Assembly (NCBI RefSeq): GCF_945859705.1
Contig: NC_079136.1
Location: 52,528,094 to 52,592,093, forward strand
Direction of reading: 5' to 3'
From: Episyrphus balteatus
Lineage: Eukaryota; Arthropoda; Insecta; Diptera; Syrphidae
DNA: 64,000 nt
The notes beneath the pieces were generated by a model. The model searched no databases. It was not told the DNA's origin and saw nothing but the letters and a program-made list of their open reading frames with translations. The first letter of the stretch is position 1. Each line of letters begins with the position of its first letter. Below, piece after piece: positions 14,236 to 26,732 of the stretch. The translations under genes and the position numbers were made by a program.

Positions 14236-14345
14236 TGATTAATATAATATTGAGGACAATATACAGCCTTGTCTGACCCCACAACTGCAAGTCATCTGAC
14301 AATCTTTCTGCATGCAGAACTTGGCATTTCCATCCATCTTACTTA
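14236..14345 (-). pseudogene. LINE reverse-transcriptase fragment
   Basis: On the minus strand, about 14290 down to 14240, the translation reads CGVRQGCILSSILY followed by a stop. It matches the conserved GVRQGCxLSPxLF block of non-LTR retrotransposon reverse transcriptases. The preceding residues (about 14330-14290) keep one frame, but no other RT block is readable nearby. It is a short decayed remnant in the intron. Confidence 0.65.
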
Positions 14346-16037
14346 TTCCGATATGCAGTCGCAGAAAGTTCCTAGACAAAACCCATATTTTAATACTTCC
14401 AACTTGTATATCTCGTGAGAATTAAAATCCATTAAATTTATTTTAAATTTTTCTATCAAACTTGATTGACAAAACATTATTCTTGTCCCCAATTCTTCCT
14501 CTCTTTATGCCCTCAAACAAAAACTGAATAAATTTCAAAATAAATTCCAAAGGCCAATCTGTGCCAACCCCCCACAAAACCTATAAAAGAACAAAAACAA
14601 AACAATATACTGTCAATATATTTTATTACCTTCTCAATGTCTAAAAAGAAAAAAAAAACCATTAACATTAATAAAAACCAATTGAACGGGACCAGCTTAT
14701 ATACGTCCAAGAGCATGAATTACAAAACACATAGTATATAAAATTACCCTGGGTCTACCCTGTATTCAAAAATATCCCTCAGGTCAGGGTCATATACACA
14801 AAAAGCTTCTTCAACAATAAATTGAGTGGTGGTATATCACAATTCTTTGTAAAGTATAGGTATATAGTGTGTATGGAAGTGGTGTCTTGTGTCTTCACCT
14901 TAATTTAATCAGAACATTGACTTTGTCACGTGAGTTTGAGTTTTTTGTATTTATTTTGTTGACACTTATTTTTGAATTAACATCATCTGACACATACCAG
15001 AGGGTGATTTTCTAAGGTTCCTGACCTACTTTACACAAAATTGTATAATATTCAATTTTATGGTTTTTCATGGCCTGTATTTGTGTGTGAGTAAGTGCAA
15101 ATTTTCCATTTGATTTAAGAATTTATATATTGATTAACCTTTTGTGTATCTGTGTGTCATTTGACTTGTAATTTTATTACAGTGTTAAACCCTTTTCATT
15201 TATGTAGGTTGTAACAAGATGAGGGAAATTTAATTATTTAGGAATGAAATTATTCAAACGTGAGATTTAATAAAAAGCACCAAATATAGGTGTTTTATGT
15301 ACCTATTTCAAGTTCACAAGTCACAATAAAAAAGCTTTCATATCACAATGTCTGAAAGTGACATTTATTTGACAGATAAAAACTGAGTTTGGATTTTTTT
15401 TTTAGAATAAATGTATCATTTTGCGGTGAATTTGTGAACTAAATTTGTAAATTAAAGAAAAAAGGGTTAATCCGAAACATTATTTGACACATATGGTTTG
15501 TCACTATTACTCCAACATTCTTTTTAATTCATTGATATATTAGTTGTATCTTGTCACTTTGAGGATTTCTTGAATTTCTTAAAAAATATTAGATTTTTTT
15601 TTGTAGTAAAAATTTTAATCATTTGTGACGCCTCCACACGGCTAAAGTCGAATATTCACCTGCTGCTTTTATGAGCGCATGGAAAAAATCGAGACGTAAG
15701 AAACTATCAATTGCGATGAAATACTTTGTTTAATATACTGTCACGCCCGAAACATTGGCTCAAATCCTGCGCAAACTTGTTACTGAAGTTCCAAATTGTT
15801 CCGACAAGTTCTTTGTCGATTTCAAGATAATTTTGAATAGTTTAAGTCAGAAAACAGTAGAATAAACGATAAACCCTTTGAAATTGTCAAAGGTTCCTTT
15901 TTGTTGTTTTTGAAATTTAAGCTATTTCTTACGTCAATCAAACTAGTGAGCTGATGCTTGACACTAATCACTCACTAGCTCTACCTCAAAAGAAGCAGTG
16001 GTTCAAAACAATCAAATTTAAAATTAAATATCAATTC

Positions 16038-16881
16038 AGGGGCCCCAACATAAATACATCAGGGCCCAAAATAAAAACATTACGTTATTGGTGGCATTCG
16101 GCGAACCCCACATGCGGAGCCGTAGTGTGAAGCAGTAAAGTGGGAGAGTTGTGACCCCATCCGAGATCATGACTATCGTCGATAATGGAGAAAAAGAAGA
16201 AGACGTTATTGGTGGCATTCCGAATATTACTTCAGAACAGAGGCCCCAATACCTATTAATTCTTGGCTCCAAAAAAAATTCTATTATATTAAAGGGGCAC
16301 TTAATTTTGAGGCCCCAAAAATAATTTTTCAGTTGCCCCAAAAGAAATAAACTATGTTTGATGATGGAAAATCAAATGTGTACATATGTATTACTTCAGA
16401 AAAGAGGCCCCAAGAACTATCAATTCTAAGCTAAAAAAAAAATTATTTTAGGGGCGTCTAAATATTTAATTTTGGGGGCCCCTGAAAAATATTTTTGGGG
16501 CCCCAAAATAAAAAAAAATATGTCTGATGATGGAAAATAAAATATGAATTTATTACTTCAGAACAGAGGCCCCAAGAACTATCAATTCTAAGCTAAAAAA
16601 AAAATTTTATTTTAGGGGTCTCTAAATATTTAATTTTTGGGGCCCCTAGTACAAGTATTTACTACTTTTATGATAGAAATTTTAAGTAAGTATAGCAAAG
16701 TGCATTACGAAAATATTAAAACATTAAAATATTAAAATAAACCTAAAATTAAATAAGCCATACAAAAAAAAAATGTATGGCGTATACGTCCTTTTTTTTG
16801 TATCTAAGGGGCCCCTAAATATCAAAGGGGCCCTAAATTTAGTCTTGCCCCGGGGCCCCGGCGACGCAACGTACGCCACTG
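16038..16881. mobile_element. GGGGCCCC-rich repeat with hAT-like right terminus
   Basis: At least three diverged direct repeats of ~170 bp (about 16215-16380, 16390-16550 and 16555-16660) each contain AGAGGCCCCAAGAACTATC-type sequence, a poly-A/T stretch and a GGGGCCCC block. The right end, read in reverse, is CAGTGGCGTACGTTGCGTC, the classical CAGTGGCGTA start of many hAT elements. The matching left terminus is not clear, so the left boundary is approximate and the copy may be truncated. A further direct repeat, ACGTTATTGGTGGCATTC, occurs near 16082 and 16203. Confidence 0.6.
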
Positions 16882-19800
16882 AGCACAGGAAATCTTTAAC
16901 TATACCTACTTGATGGAATACAAAATATCAGAATGTACTAGATTTTTTGAACAGTTAAATTGTTTTCATGAAACACAAAAACATAAACATTTAAAATATT
17001 TTCTTTTCTGTGCGGAACAGATTCATTAAACAGACCTATTAGTTCTTTGTAATTTTTTTTAAAGATTTTTCTTACCCTGATGTAAAATCTAGTACCTACC
17101 CTTTAAACCAGTTTTATCAGTCGAGTTTTTGACATATTTATTTAAACCTGAAGTTGTTCAGATAGTCGGCCCTAGCGAGGTAATTTGTCCGTTAGGGAAA
17201 AAATTAGGACAAAACAAAATTCAGAGAACCAAAACGGAACCATCAACCTCTCCTTTGAAATATAGGCATGGTTAAAAAAAAACTTATTACGTTTTTAATT
17301 TATGCTTATTACAACTAGTAGCCAACAATTTCAGTCAATTGAAAAACGGAAACGGATCCTTATCCACAGACAAAACATTCAAAATTGAATCAACACTAAT
17401 TAAGTGTTGATTCTCCTTTTTAATTCCTAAATCTTGAAATAACTCAATGTTTTTCCTGTTTCTCATTTTACTTTGTTCACTCTTTTGCTTTCTACCTTCC
17501 TCAACAAAAATAATTAAATCCTCTAAAATCACAAAAAAAATATGTCCTTCTGCCTATAAAAACCCTGTTTTTGCTAAGAATTAATTTTGCTTAAAGTTGA
17601 TTAAAACATTAAAGCTAAAATATCATCATTCCACCCATCTCAACGTCATACCCCAGGAAGAATATGTACCTAAGTGTTATGCTACTTCAGCATGTTTTAC
17701 TTCTTATTGTGTGGATATTTTTTATGAAGAATTTATTTGTATACCACCTCTATGTTGTATGTATGTATTGAGATTGTATTGTTGCTTTTTGGTCCTTATC
17801 AGGTTTTATTGTAAAGAATATGAAAAGATGGATATATATTTGCTTTACGCCTTATGAAATGAATTTAAATAAAGAAAAACATGAAAATCGTTTGATTTAG
17901 AAAATTTTTCTAATTACTATATTTTTGGTTCACATTGAAAGGCACAAGTTAAGAGGAATTTTGGTAGCAAAAACTAGAGCATAAAGGCCCTTTTGAACTT
18001 TGAACAAAATTGATATCCATTCAGAAATATATTTTTACATTTTTTTGATCATGAAGATAATCTAAAAAATAATGCTTGAAAAAAAACTGCTAAACAAAGT
18101 TAGTAAATGAAGTTTGAATAATTTCATGTATCAAAAATCAACAATACTGGACCAAAAACACCTCCTTGTGGAACATCATGAACATTTGAACGTAAAAAAA
18201 AGAAATATGCCAGGACACCTTAGTTCGATGTTAAGATCCAGGAACTACGATCTACGACAAAACATTAAACCCCAAACTAGAATAATCCTTAAATGTCCCT
18301 TTAAGGCATAGTCTTAATTAAAACTGCCTTATGCCCACATTTTTTTTTTTTAAATAAAAACACATCCTTGTTCATTTTACACAACAACTGTGTTGATATC
18401 CCTGCTTGAATATCACCCTGAATAATGGTCCTCCACACGTAATTATCTATTCCATTCCAAGCCGTTTGTCAAGCTGTGACATCTAAAAGCAAAAAAACAT
18501 ACAACCACATAATGTCTTTTGAAATTAATTAAAGATTCTTGTAAAACACAATCAATCAATACCACATCCTTTCAATCAATCTACAATGAACACAGTTCCT
18601 GCATTAGTATTACATAACTTTCGATAACTGTGCGTCTAGGAAGAAATTTCAAATTAACTTCCTGAATAAAAATCAATATTTGCCTTGAAATGAAAAAAAA
18701 AAAAAGTATGAAATACTTAAAGTTCTCTCAGTACTTGCCAAGTGGGATATAGAAAATGAAATTCGCCATAAGAAAATATTAATTCTTTTTCTTTTTTTAA
18801 TCTCAAAGGATACGTTATATCGTTATAAATGGATATTGACCCCAAGAGAACGTGCAAAAATTATATCAACAACAAAAAAATAATAACCTCCCAAAAAAGG
18901 ATGCGCAGAGACTATGGCGAGCCTCCGGAACAGAACCAACGTCATACTTTTATTTACTTTCTCTTTCACTTAGATGAAGTTTAATATCCTCATTGGTATT
19001 TTTTTTTCGCGAAGTCATTGTATTTGGGTTTGGGTTTCTGCAAAATTGCTTTTTTTGATTTCTGTACACAATTTCACTTTCGAATGAACTTGTTTGTATT
19101 CATTCAAAATTATTATTCTCGTGACCCAGTTATTTTGTATATCTTCTTTAAATAAGTTCATCTTATAAATGAAATGTGACAGCCAAAAAATATAAGCTTA
19201 GTCGCAAGCTTTTGTTTGAAGTTCAATATATTCAGGATAATGACATTTTTATAGGAAGTGAAAAGTGAAGCTTTTTTCTTTGTAAGTTCTAAATTATAAC
19301 CTGAATGTTGTAATATCCTCACCTCACTGAATAAAATAAAATGATACAATTTTGTGTGAGTGAAAGCTTTTTATATATGTAAAAAACCACTGTGCAAAAG
19401 CTAAGGAGTCAGAATTGTAGACTTTGCACAAAAAAAGCTACAAATTTCAATATAAAAGTTTTACTTGATACTGCGAAATTCACCTCTAAACTCGATAAAT
19501 ACACAAGTTTACCCACGATGAAAAATATAATATTCCTTACGTTTTGAGTGTTTTTGAAATATTAAGACTATTAAAGTCATTTTTAGTGGAACATTTCCCA
19601 AAGTTAGACTTATTCTGGAAACCAATTACAAGCCAAAGCCGTAAGCCTCTCTGCGAGGTGAAAACTTTTCAAGTCGCCAATACATTAGAATCTATCCCAA
19701 TTTATACATCAAACATTTTGACCACTCTCCGTTTCGACGCCTCTACTTTTCTAATATTACTCGTAAATTTAAAAACCTTATAATTTTCTTAAACAAATGG

Positions 19801-19895
19801 CTCTTCATAAAGTAACGGCAATAAGAATATGATCGAATGTTATTCACCAGAACCTTTTTGAGTAATAGACTTGCACATCGGGTATTCTACTGGAC

Positions 19896-20268
19896 GAACC
19901 TTTTCTTTCGTAAATTCGCATCTTAAAAAAGGTCTTTAGCTCATACTTTTTCCTACTTGAAGCCATCATTCGTCATGAAGACCTTTTTCTTTCGTAAATT
20001 CGCATCTTAAAAGAGGTCTTAAGCTCATATTTTTTGCTACGTGAAGGTCTGATTCGTCATGAAGACTTTTTTCTGTCACAAATTCGCATCTTATTAGTCT
20101 TTAGCTCCTACTTTTAGCTACATGAAGGCTTGATTCTTCATGAAGACTTTTTTCTTCCATAAATTTGCATCTTAAAAGAGGTCTTAAGCTCATATTTTGC
20201 TATGTGAAGGTCTGATTCGTCATGAAGACTTTTTTTCTTTCATAAATTCGTATCTTAAAAGAGGTCTT
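19896..20268. repeat. Tandem array of ~84-bp units, about 4.5 copies
   Basis: Successive units share CTTTCGTAAATTCGCATCTT, then AGAGGTCTTAAGCTCATA, then a CTACGTGAAGGTCTGATTC-like stretch, ending in GTCATGAAGAC. Units start near 19896, 19979, 20063, 20144 and 20226. The array is bracketed by two direct copies of AGACTTGCACATCGG (19867-19881 and 20426-20440), so it may be the variable middle of a larger, unidentified element. Confidence 0.8.
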
Positions 20269-21784
20269 AACCTACCTTCAGGCCCTGAGGTGCTCAATAG
20301 GAACCAGAGTTTAAAACATCAACCTGTCATGTAGACGCTGCTGCTGTTTTGTGCGATGGATAAAAATTCGCTTTAAATACAAGCAAGGGCAGTGAGGCTA
20401 CAAATTAGTGATGCGATTGAAAAAGAGACTTGCACATCGGTTATTACGGTGTCCGAAAGGTAGATTCAGTCCAACTATCTTTCACAACCAAAATGATAAG
20501 TGATCACAGGTTTTGTCTTCTTGGCCAGAACCACAGTGATCCTTTCAGCAAACAAATTACGCAGCTGGAGTTATTGTAAAAAAACTGCGCTAACCAGCGC
20601 AAATTGGTCTAATGTGCTTTAAAGAAGAAGCTAAAAGAGGAATAGACAGAAATTGTTCATTTACTTCTCGTGAGTTGTTGAAAACTCTAGTGGTCTCAAA
20701 GAATTTAGCTGCTTTTCAAAGCGAATTGCGAGCCAAAAACTTGAACTAAGTAAACAGTAGAATGATGATCAGTAGATCTAGTTCCAAAAATCAACACAAG
20801 AAAAAGGAAAAACATTGTCAGATCGAGTCCCAAAAAAAAAAAAAAAATCTATTACATTTAGATGTTGATCTCTAAACGCGCATGAAGCTGAAAACGCATT
20901 TATTAAACAGCTCATAACTCTTATAAATAACATTTTTGCGTTTAAGAATTTTTATGTATAGTTTCTTTAATGCTTTAATAAATAAGGTTGTAAGAATGTG
21001 AAGCTATTCATGTGACGTGTTAAAAAAGTGGCAAACGCACAATTCTGATGGAGCGGTTTTTTTTTCTTAACAAAATATACAAAATATAACAAGCTTAATC
21101 GCGTAGATTTGAAAGGTAAGTTGATCAGTATTATGTTATATTAACCATTTACAGATTCAAGTGAGCTCGAGCATTATGGAAAAAAATCTTCTTTTTCGAA
21201 ATCAAATGGAGCAAACATTTTTTTTTCGAACTGTATAAATTATTGTAAATACAGAAACTTATAAAGTTTTATAAATTTATAAAATCAAGAGAAGAAAAAA
21301 AAAACTATTTATAAGATTTTAGTTATTTAAGAAATTATATAAAATCTATTTATTTTAAATTAAACCAAAAAACTTATAAAGAAAATATTTTTAAACTCAA
21401 ACACCTGTAAAATAAAATTAAATTATTGTTAAAATTTCTTAAGAACATCGATCCATCGTTATAAAAATTAACTCTACAATTATTTCAATGTAAAAAAAAA
21501 AATTCCTGAACAAATCCCAATCCATATTCCCAATTCCAAGTATTCTTTAACATAAATATGATTAATCTTAGTTTTATGTTTAATTTGAAAATTGTTTAAT
21601 GAAAATCTCTACAATTTTAATAGTTAAAAATCCATGTCAAATGTTGCTCTTGAAACAGAAATTAAACATTTAATTAAACTAAAATTAATCTTTTTGTTAT
21701 TAAAATTTTAAAATCTTATACTATTTATTTAACTTATCTAATTACTTGTTTTTATTTCTTCCATTTTTTCTCTGTTTCAAATAG

Positions 21785-22405
21785 AATGCAGTTGCAAATA
21801 ATTTCCCCGAAATTATGATGACAGATGAAGATGCCATTGCTCAATTGTCACCATGTGACAACAGTATGAATTCATTAAATTCTGAAACATCTAGATCCAA
21901 AGTAATGCTTTATTTACACTCAAATCCGATGATTGGTGGACCGAGAATTCTTCCATCGCCACCATTTCCGATGGATGATTCCAATCCGCCGGCCCTATGC
22001 ACAATGAGTGACAATGATTGTAGCAGTGACAGTGGCATTGATGACATCAGTACTCCAAGAAAACCACCATCTAATGGAATTTTGAAAGATATCAAATCAA
22101 CATCGAATGCAGCTGAGAAACTATTTTCGAAATTTGGCATCACTGGCGATGATGCTGTCAAACATGGTGGGCTACTCATTTCAAATTCAAATTCTATGCC
22201 TGGTGTCATTCAAATTGAGACAACTCCACCCCTTGAGTCACCAAATTACAATCGCAAAACATCTATATCCTTTATGGATAATGGAAATCCATTGATGACG
22301 CCTTTTTTGTTAGGTCTTAGTGACGATGACTACAACATGGCAGAAAGTGAATATTTGGTGGATAATGAATTGACTCAGGTTTTGAATGAATTGACCAATA
22401 TATAA
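21785..22405 (+). CDS. sima: sima-like gene, long-isoform terminal coding exon (206 codons)
   Basis: A pyrimidine-rich acceptor (TTTCAAATAG) precedes an open frame that joins in phase 0 to the exon ending at 582, giving GCD then NAVANNFPEIMMTDEDA. The internal ATG at 21815 is not needed as a start. The exon is Ser/Asn/Asp/Pro-rich with acidic clusters (MSDNDCSSDSGIDDIS, LSDDDYNMAE), typical of an activation domain. It ends with an amphipathic segment, EYLVDNELTQVLNELTNI. That ending resembles the vertebrate HIF-alpha C-terminal transactivation helix (LLxGEELLRALDQ), which supports a HIF-alpha assignment; the resemblance is judged by eye. A codon-like base composition stands out from AT-rich flanks on both sides. 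If the splice is not real, this would be an orphan terminal exon of another gene. Confidence 0.6.
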   Translation, partial: NAVANNFPEIMMTDEDAIAQLSPCDNSMNSLNSETSRSKVMLYLHSNPMIGGPRILPSPPFPMDDSNPPALCTMSDNDCSSDSGIDDISTPRKPPSNGILKDIKSTSNAAEKLFSKFGITGDDAVKHGGLLISNSNSMPGVIQIETTPPLESPNYNRKTSISFMDNGNPLMTPFLLGLSDDDYNMAESEYLVDNELTQVLNELTNI

Positions 22406-24349
22406 TATAATTTTTTTTTTTATTAAAATTGACAATATTTTTTTCGTTCTTTCAAAAATTTGATACCTACAACAAATAAACAGAAAATACTATTTTTTTC
22501 ATTTTTTCTTATAATTTTTTTTTAATAAAATCAGCATTTATTTAATAAAATTCGTCAAATTAAAATTTAACTTCTGTTTTTTTTTTTTTTTATTCTTCAA
22601 TTTTGTCTTTCATTTTGTTTCAAACTTTAATTCGCATTTAATTAAAATAAAATTAGCAACAAAATTAAATAAATGCTGATCAAAAATTAAACATTTTCTT
22701 AGTGTTTCACAAATTGTTACACAAATTAATTGCAAAAATATATGTTTTACAGCAAAATAAAATAATTAAATAAATAATTGTTTAGTAAATTTAAGTACAC
22801 TTTAACTGCCTAGAGAAAATATTTTAAACAAAAAATACAAAAACAAAATTGTAATCATTTTATGTTTAGTTTTCTAATTTTTTTGTCAAATTTAAATTTA
22901 AGATTTACGAAATTTTCATATTATTTTTTATATAATTTTTTTTTTTTAAATAAAATTTTGGTGTGGGTTCAATAAAAAAAATTGACGTAATTATTTTTTT
23001 CTCTATATTCTTTAAGGTGCAATCTCTTTGATATTGTTTTATATTTTTTTTTTCTTAAAATTAATTCTTTAAACATGATTACACTAAAAAAAAACTACAA
23101 AAAAAAAAAATAACATAAAATAACCATACGACGAATGTATACAAAAAACGAAGTGACATAATTTTCTAATATTTTTTTTTGTTTGTTTGTTCTTTGTTTG
23201 TTTTTCTTTTTAAAATAAATATTTTGTAAGTAACTTTGTTTCTTTTTTTCTATTCAATAAATAATAACGTTTTATATTATAACAAACCACATGAAATGTT
23301 TAAACTTTATGTTTTTCTCTTACACGAAACCGACAAAAAAAAAAATAATTATGGTTAGTAAAATAAAACCAAAAAAAAAAACACAAGAAAATAAAAAGTT
23401 TATTGGAATAAATATGTTTTTTTCAATTGTTAAAAAACGAAATGAGCAGGAATGAAAAGAAAAATGAATTAATATACAAAAGAATGTGGATTTTTTTTAC
23501 AAATGTATAATTTTTATAATGAATATAATATATTACATAAATATTTGCTTACAACAACGTGTAAGAGTTACAGAGAGAAAGAGAGAGGAAAAAAAGAAAG
23601 GAAGAAGTAAAAAATAAACAGAAATTATGAAACAAAATGTTTAGGATTATTGAAATTATAGTAATATTAAGTTCGATTGGTAAAAAAATAAATACAAAAA
23701 AAAAGCGTAATATGGATTGGTGTTTTTATTTTGTGAAAGATTTTTTAAATTTCAGCATTAGTTTTTCGATAAAGATCTTCAAACTTGTATTAAGTTATGA
23801 TAAGGATAAGCTTGTTGTTGCTGAGGAAAAACATTCGCCCGAATTCAGTTTGTTTTAAGGAGATGCTTTTCTCCTCAAAGTTATATTTTTAATACAAAAT
23901 TCTACAAAAGTGTCTCAAAATACGGGCTAAAATGCCAGATGAAACATTGACATCGTAGCAGTCGAGAATTTATTTCATATCAGAGTTATGAAAGAAAATA
24001 TCATTTTATTTTTAATGCATTTGTTTTCCATTATAAATTAAAAAAAATATTTATTGCAAAAAAAAATTGCATTAAAAAAAAAAATATTTATTGCAACAAC
24101 TTAAAAATACTTTTAGTTGCAATAAATATTTATTTTTAATGCAAATTTATTTCAATTGCAATAAATATTTTTTACTATGCAATTTTTTTTTTATTTGTAA
24201 TAAATATTTTTTTAAAATTTCAAATGCATTTTTTTTATTTATATTTTTATTTTTATTTGCAAATAGATTTTGAAGCTAATGGTCTTAAGATGTTTTCATT
24301 GGATTAGGAAATTATTTAGTATAGTTCGTTATTCATTCTAAAGTAAATA
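22406..24349 (+). other. 3' UTR of the sima-like gene and AT-rich spacer
   Basis: After the TAA the sequence is AT-rich with A/T homopolymers. The first polyadenylation signal, AATAAA, is at 22475-22480 and others follow. A purine-rich GAGA/GAAA stretch lies at 23570-23610. Near 24040-24200 several copies of TTGCAATAAATATT occur in both orientations. No gene is supported. Confidence 0.5.
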
Positions 24350-25333
24350 GAGTCATTTGGGGTAAGATCGCGCAGTGGGTAAGAGCGCGCACTGCTTATT
24401 TCTCGAGTTGTGTCCAAAAAAAACTAAAACTGAAAATGAGGAAATCAGCGCTTAGTAAGACGTCAATAAGTGATAACCTTCGGGAGTGTGTGCTCAGCTC
24501 CATTTTATTTTAAAACAGGCTTGAAAAAATATGACTAAAAACAAAAAAAAAAAAAGTTGTAAGGGAAAAGTGTGTGGCGTCGGCGTGGGAGCATTATATA
24601 CCGAAAGTAGCATATATTTTTGAATTGTGCCTATTTATATTTGATTTAAGTCAAAAATTTGTTAGACTTTCTTATATTTTATAATAAATTTGATAAATAG
24701 AAAAAAAAGTACCTTTGTGGGTAAAATCGCGCAGTCCTTTTGTGGGTAAGAGCGCGCACTTCTTCCCATATTAAACTTTTCTTTTTTCAACAAGACAGAG
24801 AAATGTCAAACTTGAATCTTGAGAAACGAAGGCTTTTATTCCTTAATTTCAAAAAAGAAAGGCAGTTTTCTTTTAATTTAATTAGAAATATTATTTTGTT
24901 TGTTTTATTTTGTAAATAAAGTTTAAGTTTTTGTATTTGAACTTAATTTGTTTTTTCTTTTATATTTTCATTAATTTTAGTGAAAACTTGGAAGTTTTGA
25001 AACAAAGTTTTGTTTAACTAAGTATAACATAAAGTTTTTAGAAATTTAGTCTACGTAAACTGTCAAGATTCCTATTAAAACTATGTGCACGCTCTTACCC
25101 AAGATTTTGCGCGATCTTACCCTGACTTTGGGGTAAGAGTGCGCACATTGACTTCATTTGGTTTTTGTTTATAATCATATGAAATATTTAAACTAAAAAA
25201 CTTTTTTTTTGTGTTTTCTTGTTCCCAAAATATAGGTTTATCAAACGTAAAAAACTTTATTCTGATATCTTTTATAGAATCTTCACAATTTTGCCTTAAA
25301 GTGAAAAGTGCGCGCACTTACCCCAACTGACTC
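24350..25333. mobile_element. 984-bp TA-flanked MITE with repeated GGTAAGAGCGCGCAC motifs
   Basis: The ends are inverted, GAGTCATTTGGGGTAAG on the left and GAGTCAGTTGGGGTAAG on the right strand-reversed. Both are flanked by TA (24348-24349 and 25334-25335). A composite motif of GGTAAGATCGCGCAG followed by GGTAAGAGCGCGCAC recurs at 24359-24393 and, with a short insertion, at 24717-24763, and inverted at 25084-25121. Single copies lie at 25129-25145 and, inverted, at 25307-25324. These GC-rich motifs sit in AT-rich filler. No transposase frame is visible, so it is a non-autonomous DNA transposon. Confidence 0.75.
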
Positions 25334-26732
25334 TAAATGAGAAAAAAATGGTGAAAGAAATTAGGTAGTCCTTCAATTGCATCGAAATACTGAACTTACT
25401 AAAAGTACGCAAAGGATTTTTGAAAATACTGTTTGGGAAAGTCCTTAGTTATGCTAGCGAGAGAGAGAAGACTAAATTAATTCAACAGTTTGTAGCTTTT
25501 AAATGTTAACACATAGAAAAGAGAAATACTTTTTGGTACCTATATTTCTTGTATAAAAGAGTTGAAATGACTAATGAATTGTTCATTCAATTAAAAATTC
25601 TCCTTTTACAAATTTTAGGTTAAGAAATATATTTGCGTGATTTTTTGAATTAACAGTATACCAATAATACCTCGCCTTTACGGTTTTAAAGATTGTTACT
25701 CGTTACGTTCTTCATAATTTTATATTTTATTAATTTTTTTTGCAATGGCGTTTTGTTTTTTTTTTCATCGGTAAAAAATGATTCGGGTAAAATTTTTTCT
25801 TTCCAATGTTAAGGCAGTGAGAATAGTAACGGATTCTTGTAGAGGCGTTCAATACAGCCATTTTTTACAACGGGAGGGGTGTCTATCTCCACCCTTTTAG
25901 GAGGGAAGGACAATTTTCAAAACAAACAAAAATACTCAAAATAAAAAAGAAATATTTAAAAACAACGGCAACAACTTTAAACAATTGTTTTTGAAATAAA
26001 AATCGATTACAAAGTCAAAATTTGGTAAAAAAAAACATTAAATACTATTTTTGTCAAGACTGGATATTTTTTAATACATAATAGTTATGAGTTTTTATAT
26101 ACAAAGGTTCTCACTCAGATCTCACGATATAAAGTAACTAGCAAAACTAGTTAAATACATTTTGTCATTCCAAACGTAAGTTTTCACGTTTGTAAACCAA
26201 TTCTAAACAATTTATAAAAAAAATTAGTTTGGTAGCACAGATTTAAAATTTTTCAAATAGAGAAATCTCCGGGCTAAATAACTAAGCCCAAAGGGATAAG
26301 GTGTTGTTCTATTTAACATTTAAATTACTTAGCCACTACTGCATTTCTTTTTTTTTTTTGTCCAGTTAAGCCCGGTGGTAATAAAAAACACACCTATTGT
26401 CAAAAGTGTCAAGAACAAAAAGTAAGCGCTCAGCTGAGAATTTTTGTCTCACGTATGTCGTTTTCAATTGGTAATCCGGAAGAGCTCTCCGATCCCGAAA
26501 GCCAAACAAAAAAACACCCAAACAGCTCTTTTCAGTTTGAAGTTTCATGTGGATGTATATGTGTGATTATTCACAATCTCCCTCATCACTTATTGACGAC
26601 TATGAAGATTATAAAGAGGGAAACTTTTCAGGAGTTTATTTATTAAATTTTATATTTTGCTAAACAATCGCATCAAAAAACAAACAAAAAATGAAGGTTG
26701 AAAGATTTGACGTTTAAAGGTTTGAATGGGTG
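25334..26732. other. Intergenic AT-rich spacer
   Basis: No gene, RNA or clear mobile element is supported here. A GGAGGGGTG / CACCCTTTTAGGAGGG patch near 25873-25910 and a GAGA run near 25450-25460 are the only notable compositional breaks. Confidence 0.4.

Larger units (their letters stand above)
583..21784 (+). other. Last intron of the sima-like gene (21.2 kb)
   Basis: The donor GTAAGT at 583 and the acceptor TTTCAAATAG ending at 21784 bracket an intron of 21,202 bp that joins two phase-0 exon ends. It holds the repeats listed separately. The remaining stretches are AT-rich, with no exon I can support: 4260-5684, 7205-14230, 14400-16030, 16882-19860 and 20445-21784. A loose ~150-bp repeat pair is visible at 11470-11720, and AAT/ATA microsatellite lies near 12924-12942. 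Confidence 0.6.

Noticed and set aside
16036..16341. 101-codon minus-strand frame
   Set aside because: Lies entirely inside the GGGGCCCC repeat and is interrupted in the neighbouring repeat units.
19896..20268. CRISPR-like array of regular repeats
   Set aside because: The units are contiguous diverged tandem copies without unique spacers, in a eukaryotic intron.
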